38,467 bases of DNA from Treponema sp. (GTDB lineage: Bacteria > Spirochaetota > Spirochaetia > Treponematales > Treponemataceae). Below the pieces are notes generated by a model. The model saw nothing but the letters and a program-made list of their open reading frames with translations, made no database searches and was not told where the DNA came from. The stretch's first letter is position 1. Every line of letters begins with the position of its first letter. The DNA lies in contig JAEENG010000209.1 in assembly GCA_016283615.1 (NCBI GenBank), positions 1 through 38,467 of the forward strand, written 5' to 3'. The position numbers and the translations under genes are program-made. Positions 35,177-38,467 of this stretch are shown here, in pieces.

Positions 35177-38100
35177 CTTCATTCTCCTTGTCGAAACCTG
35201 AGCTCTGTTTTTCAATCAGTTCCTGGTCACGTTCGGTAAGAGCAATACGTTTGCCCTTTGCGTCATAAATTGTAAAGTCCAAAGCAAGACCACGAAGTTC
35301 CTGTACCATTACGTTGAATGATTCCGGAACACCTGCCGGAGCAGCCGGGTCACCCTTTACGATAGATTCGTAAATCTTTGAACGTCCATTCATATCATCG
35401 GATTTGATAGTCATCATTTCCTGAAGAGTATTTGCAGCACCGTATGCTTCGAGAGCCCAAACTTCCATTTCACCAAGACGCTGACCACCGAACTGAGCTT
35501 TACCACCGAGAGGCTGCTGAGTTACGAGAGAGTAAGGTCCTGTTGAACGTGCGTGCATCTTGTCATCAACAAGGTGGTGCAGTTTAAGGAAGTAGATAAC
35601 TCCGACAAAGATTGGGTTTACGAAAGGTTCGCCTGTGCGTCCGTCGCGTACAATCTGCTTACAGTCAGGGCTAAGTCCTGCTTCCTGGAGTTTTTCTGCA
35701 ATCTGTTCCTGTGAAGGAGTCTGGAATGCAGGAGATTCGAAGTACTGATTAAGGTAGCGGCCTGCAATACCAAGTTCACTTTCCATAATCTGACCGATGT
35801 TCATACGGGAAGGTACACCAAGCGGGTTAAGACAAACATCGAGTGGAGTACCATCTGCTAAGTACGGCATGTCTTCTTCCGGGAGAATACGTGCTACGAC
35901 ACCCTTGTTTCCGTGGCGTCCGGCCATTTTATCGCCTTCGCAGAGCTTACGTTTATTTGCAATAAGAACTTTAACCTGTTCATCAACACCCGGGTTAAGG
36001 TCATCACCGGCAGTTCTCTTGAGACGCTGTACATCAAGTACAACACCTTCTACACCGTGTGGAACGCGCAGAGAGTTGTCGCGTACTTCTTTTGCCTTTT
36101 CACCGAAGATTGAATTCAAGAGTTTGAATTCCGGTGTAGTTTCTGTTTCAGACTTAGGAGTTACCTTACCAACAAGGATGTCTCCCGAGCGAACTTTTGC
36201 ACCGATACGGATGATACCTTCCGAGTCGAGGTTGTTGAGCATCTTTTCAGAGGTATTTGGTACATCGCGGGTAATCTTTTCCGGTCCGAGTTTTGTTTCG
36301 CGGATTTCGGTTGAGAATTCCTTGATGTGGATAGAAGTATACATGTCTTCTTTTACTACGCGGCGGCTGATAAGAACAGCGTCCTCATAGTTGTATCCGT
36401 TCCAAGGTACGAATCCAACGAGAAGGTTGCGTCCGAGAGAAAGTTCACCGTTGAATGTTGCAGGTCCGTCAGCTAGAACATCGCCTTTCTTAACCTTTTC
36501 GCCGATTTCAACAGTTGGTCTCTGGTGGTTACATGTATCGTTGTTGGTTCTCTGGTATTTGAGAAGAGGATATTCATCAATTTTGTCAGAACCGTCAACT
36601 TTAACTTTAATGAGGTTGCTTTCTACCCAGACAACTTCACCGTCATGTTTAGCTTTAATAAGAACGCCTGAGTCATAAGCGGCCTTTCCTTCCATACCTG
36701 TACCAACATAAGGTGGTTCAGGGAAGAGAAGAGGAACGCCCTGGCGCTGCATGTTACAACCCATCAAAGCACGGTTAGCGTCATCGTGTTCAAGGAACGG
36801 AACGAGAGAAGCAGAAACCGAAATTACCTGACGAGGAGAAACGTCCATGTACTGGATGTCTTTTACGCTGCGTGTTGTGTAGTCACCCTGGTGACGGCAG
36901 CTAACCATATCAGTCGGGAAGGAACCGTCCTTCTTCATACCTTCAGTAACCTGACCGATGTAGTACTTGTCTTCATCGATAGCAGAGAGGTATTCAACCT
37001 GGTCTGTAGCCTTACCATCTACAACCTTGCGGTATGGTGTTTCAAGGAATCCGTAGTCGTTAACACGAGTGTAGATAGCCAGAGAAACGATCAAACCGAT
37101 GTTCGGACCTTCAGGAGTTTCGATAGGGCACATGCGTCCGTAGTGAGTATAGTGTACATCACGAACTTCGAATCCGGCGCGTTCACGAGAAAGACCGCCA
37201 GGACCGAGAGCGTTAAGACGACGTTTATGAGTAAGTTCAGAAAGAGGGTTAACCTGATCCATGAACTGAGAAAGCTGTGATGAACCAAAGAATTCTTTGA
37301 TAGAAGCAACGATAGGTTTGATAGAAATCAAATCCTGAGGTTTCATTGTTTCAGTTTCTTTGAGGCTCATTCTTTCTTTTGCAATGCGTTCCATGCGGCT
37401 AAATGCTGTTTTGAGCGAGTTAGTCATAAGTTCGCCAACGGAACGGATACGACGGTTACCGAGGTGGTCGATATCATCGAGGAGTTCGTTTCCGATGTAA
37501 ACTTTGATCAGGTGACGCATTGTGTTGATGATATCGCTCTTTACGAGAGTGAGTGTATCAACAGGGTCTGAGTAGTTTTCAAATTTTTTGTTGAGCTTGT
37601 AACGGCCGACACGACCGAGGTCGTAGTGACGGATATTGAAGAACATACCTTCAAGTTCGTTTTTAGCTACTTCTGCAGCCATCGGTTCGCCCGGCTTGAG
37701 GACAGTAAATACGGCAGACAGAGCGTCTTCAAGAGTAGGTTCTTCGTTAAAAGCACCTTCCTTGGTGTATTTCATGTCTTCCCGTTCGAAACAGTTGATA
37801 ATAATCTGGCTGTCCAGGGACGGGTTGAATTCTTCCTTGTCTCCCTTGCGTTTGCGTGCGTCGAAGAGAATTACGCAGATTTCCTTAACGTTCTGTGTAA
37901 TAAGGTCGTCAACTTCATGCGGGTGGAGTTTTTCACCTGCGCGGAAGAGAACTTTTTCTTCGCCGTTTTCGTCTTTGATTTTTACAGCGCTTGCAAGAAC
38001 GCGGTCAACGAGAGAATCCTTGTTTTTCGGATCTACTTTTACATTTTCTGTTTTGTAGAAGCAGCGGATAATTTCTTCGCGAGTTGAATAACCCAGAGCG

Positions 38101-38467
38101 CGGAGGAAGATAGTTCCAAGAACCTTCTTCTTGCGGTCGATTTTAGCGTAGATGAGTTCTTTTTTCTGGTCGATTTCAAATTCCAGCCATGATCCGTGAT
38201 AAGGAATGATACGGCTTGAGTATACACCTTTTTCGTGATTGAAGATTACACCAGGTGAACGGTGAATCTGTGAAACTACAACGCGTTCTGCACCGTTGAT
38301 TACAAAAGTTCCACGATCAGTCATGAGCGGAATATCACCCATGTATATATCTTTCTGAAGGATTGCACCGGAGTCCTTAAAATTAAGGTTGATTCTTGCC
38401 TTGAGTGGCACAGAATATGTCAATCCCTTCTGTTTGCATTCAAGCTCAGAAAATTTAATGTTGTCTT
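35169..38467 (-). CDS. rpoB: DNA-directed RNA polymerase subunit beta (N-terminus cut by window edge)
   Basis: The beta subunit, partial: the reading frame is open to the window end (base 38467) and about 80 N-terminal residues should lie beyond it. About 1,098 residues are visible, beginning [20 protein letters not shown]. The rifamycin pocket reads [20 protein letters not shown] then [13 protein letters not shown]. The residue matching E. coli Ser531 is Asn, while the Asp516 and His526 equivalents are kept. Other conserved parts are [50 protein letters not shown] and the C-terminal [20 protein letters not shown]. It is followed by rpoC with an eight-base overlap. Confidence 0.98.
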   Translation of the reverse strand, partial: DNIKFSELECKQKGLTYSVPLKARINLNFKDSGAILQKDIYMGDIPLMTDRGTFVINGAERVVVSQIHRSPGVIFNHEKGVYSSRIIPYHGSWLEFEIDQKKELIYAKIDRKKKVLGTIFLRALGYSTREEIIRCFYKTENVKVDPKNKDSLVDRVLASAVKIKDENGEEKVLFRAGEKLHPHEVDDLITQNVKEICVILFDARKRKGDKEEFNPSLDSQIIINCFEREDMKYTKEGAFNEEPTLEDALSAVFTVLKPGEPMAAEVAKNELEGMFFNIRHYDLGRVGRYKLNKKFENYSDPVDTLTLVKSDIINTMRHLIKVYIGNELLDDIDHLGNRRIRSVGELMTNSLKTAFSRMERIAKERMSLKETETMKPQDLISIKPIVASIKEFFGSSQLSQFMDQVNPLSELTHKRRLNALGPGGLSRERAGFEVRDVHYTHYGRMCPIETPEGPNIGLIVSLAIYTRVNDYGFLETPYRKVVDGKATDQVEYLSAIDEDKYYIGQVTEGMKKDGSFPTDMVSCRHQGDYTTRSVKDIQYMDVSPRQVISVSASLVPFLEHDDANRALMGCNMQRQGVPLLFPEPPYVGTGMEGKAAYDSGVLIKAKHDGEVVWVESNLIKVKVDGSDKIDEYPLLKYQRTNNDTCNHQRPTVEIGEKVKKGDVLADGPATFNGELSLGRNLLVGFVPWNGYNYEDAVLISRRVVKEDMYTSIHIKEFSTEIRETKLGPEKITRDVPNTSEKMLNNLDSEGIIRIGAKVRSGDILVGKVTPKSETETTPEFKLLNSIFGEKAKEVRDNSLRVPHGVEGVVLDVQRLKRTAGDDLNPGVDEQVKVLIANKRKLCEGDKMAGRHGNKGVVARILPEEDMPYLADGTPLDVCLNPLGVPSRMNIGQIMESELGIAGRYLNQYFESPAFQTPSQEQIAEKLQEAGLSPDCKQIVRDGRTGEPFVNPIFVGVIYFLKLHHLVDDKMHARSTGPYSLVTQQPLGGKAQFGGQRLGEMEVWALEAYGAANTLQEMMTIKSDDMNGRSKIYESIVKGDPAAPAGVPESFNVMVQELRGLALDFTIYDAKGKRIALTERDQELIEKQSSGFDKENEDA

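Noticed and set aside
35797-36390. Plus-strand open frame of 197 codons inside rpoB
   Set aside because: It is a Ser/Arg-rich antisense shadow of a conserved coding region.
36786-37280. Plus-strand open frame of 164 codons inside rpoB
   Set aside because: It is antisense to the conserved rifamycin-pocket region of rpoB, with no recognisable domain.
1-38467. CRISPR array, insertion sequence, prophage, toxin-antitoxin or defence system
   Set aside because: No regularly spaced repeats, transposase, integrase, phage structural gene or recognised defence gene was seen. The window is mostly core genes.

Overview
This window reads as chromosomal DNA of a spirochaete, most likely a host-associated Treponema. 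The basis is the character of the proteins (EF-Tu, RpoB, RpoC, SecY and the ribosomal proteins), the gene order secY-rpmJ-rpsM-rpsK-rpoA-rplQ, and an asparagine at the RpoB position linked to natural rifamycin resistance in spirochaetes. The species call is inference. I see no insertion sequence, prophage, CRISPR array, rRNA or tRNA gene.

Region 1 (1-6,312): a MinD/ParA-type ATPase and lgt run rightward and end at a terminator. On the opposite strand are an uncharacterised 488-residue protein, a PtsN-like EIIA protein and transketolase. They look like one operon and point to carbon and PTS physiology.

Region 2 (6,313-11,960): a complete branched-chain amino-acid-type ABC importer, livK, livH, livM, livG and livF, on the minus strand. 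A strong terminator and then a new promoter separate livK from livH. A CBS-CBS-ACT protein follows livF and may sense amino acids.

Region 3 (11,961-14,534): a single plus-strand gene, divergent from livK. It fuses a LacI/periplasmic-binding-type ligand domain without a DNA-binding helix, a GAF-like middle and a methyl-accepting chemotaxis signalling domain. It has no signal peptide or membrane segment, so it looks like a soluble chemoreceptor. It is the most unusual protein in the window.

Region 4 (14,535-38,467, all minus strand): the core transcription/translation super-cluster. In transcription order it runs rpoB (cut by the window edge), rpoC, terminator, rpsL, rpsG, terminator, a 543-base gene-free gap holding the tuf promoter and a long structured leader, tuf, then the S10-spc-alpha series rpsJ-rplC-rplD-rplW-rplB-rpsS-rplV-rpsC-rplP-rpmC-rpsQ-rplN-rplX-rplE-rpsN-rpsH-rplF-rplR-rpsE-rpmD-rplO-secY-rpmJ-rpsM-rpsK-rpoA-rplQ. 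It ends with a small zinc-ribbon protein and a terminator. fusA is missing from its usual place between rpsG and tuf.

Most genes are ordinary housekeeping genes. The signals most worth follow-up are the soluble sensor-chemoreceptor, the roughly 420-nt tuf leader with its inverted repeats and upstream ORF, the zinc-ribbon protein closing the ribosomal operon, the Lys/Ala-rich tail on L17, the structured spacers inside the ribosomal operon, and two genes whose promoters imply leaderless mRNAs.
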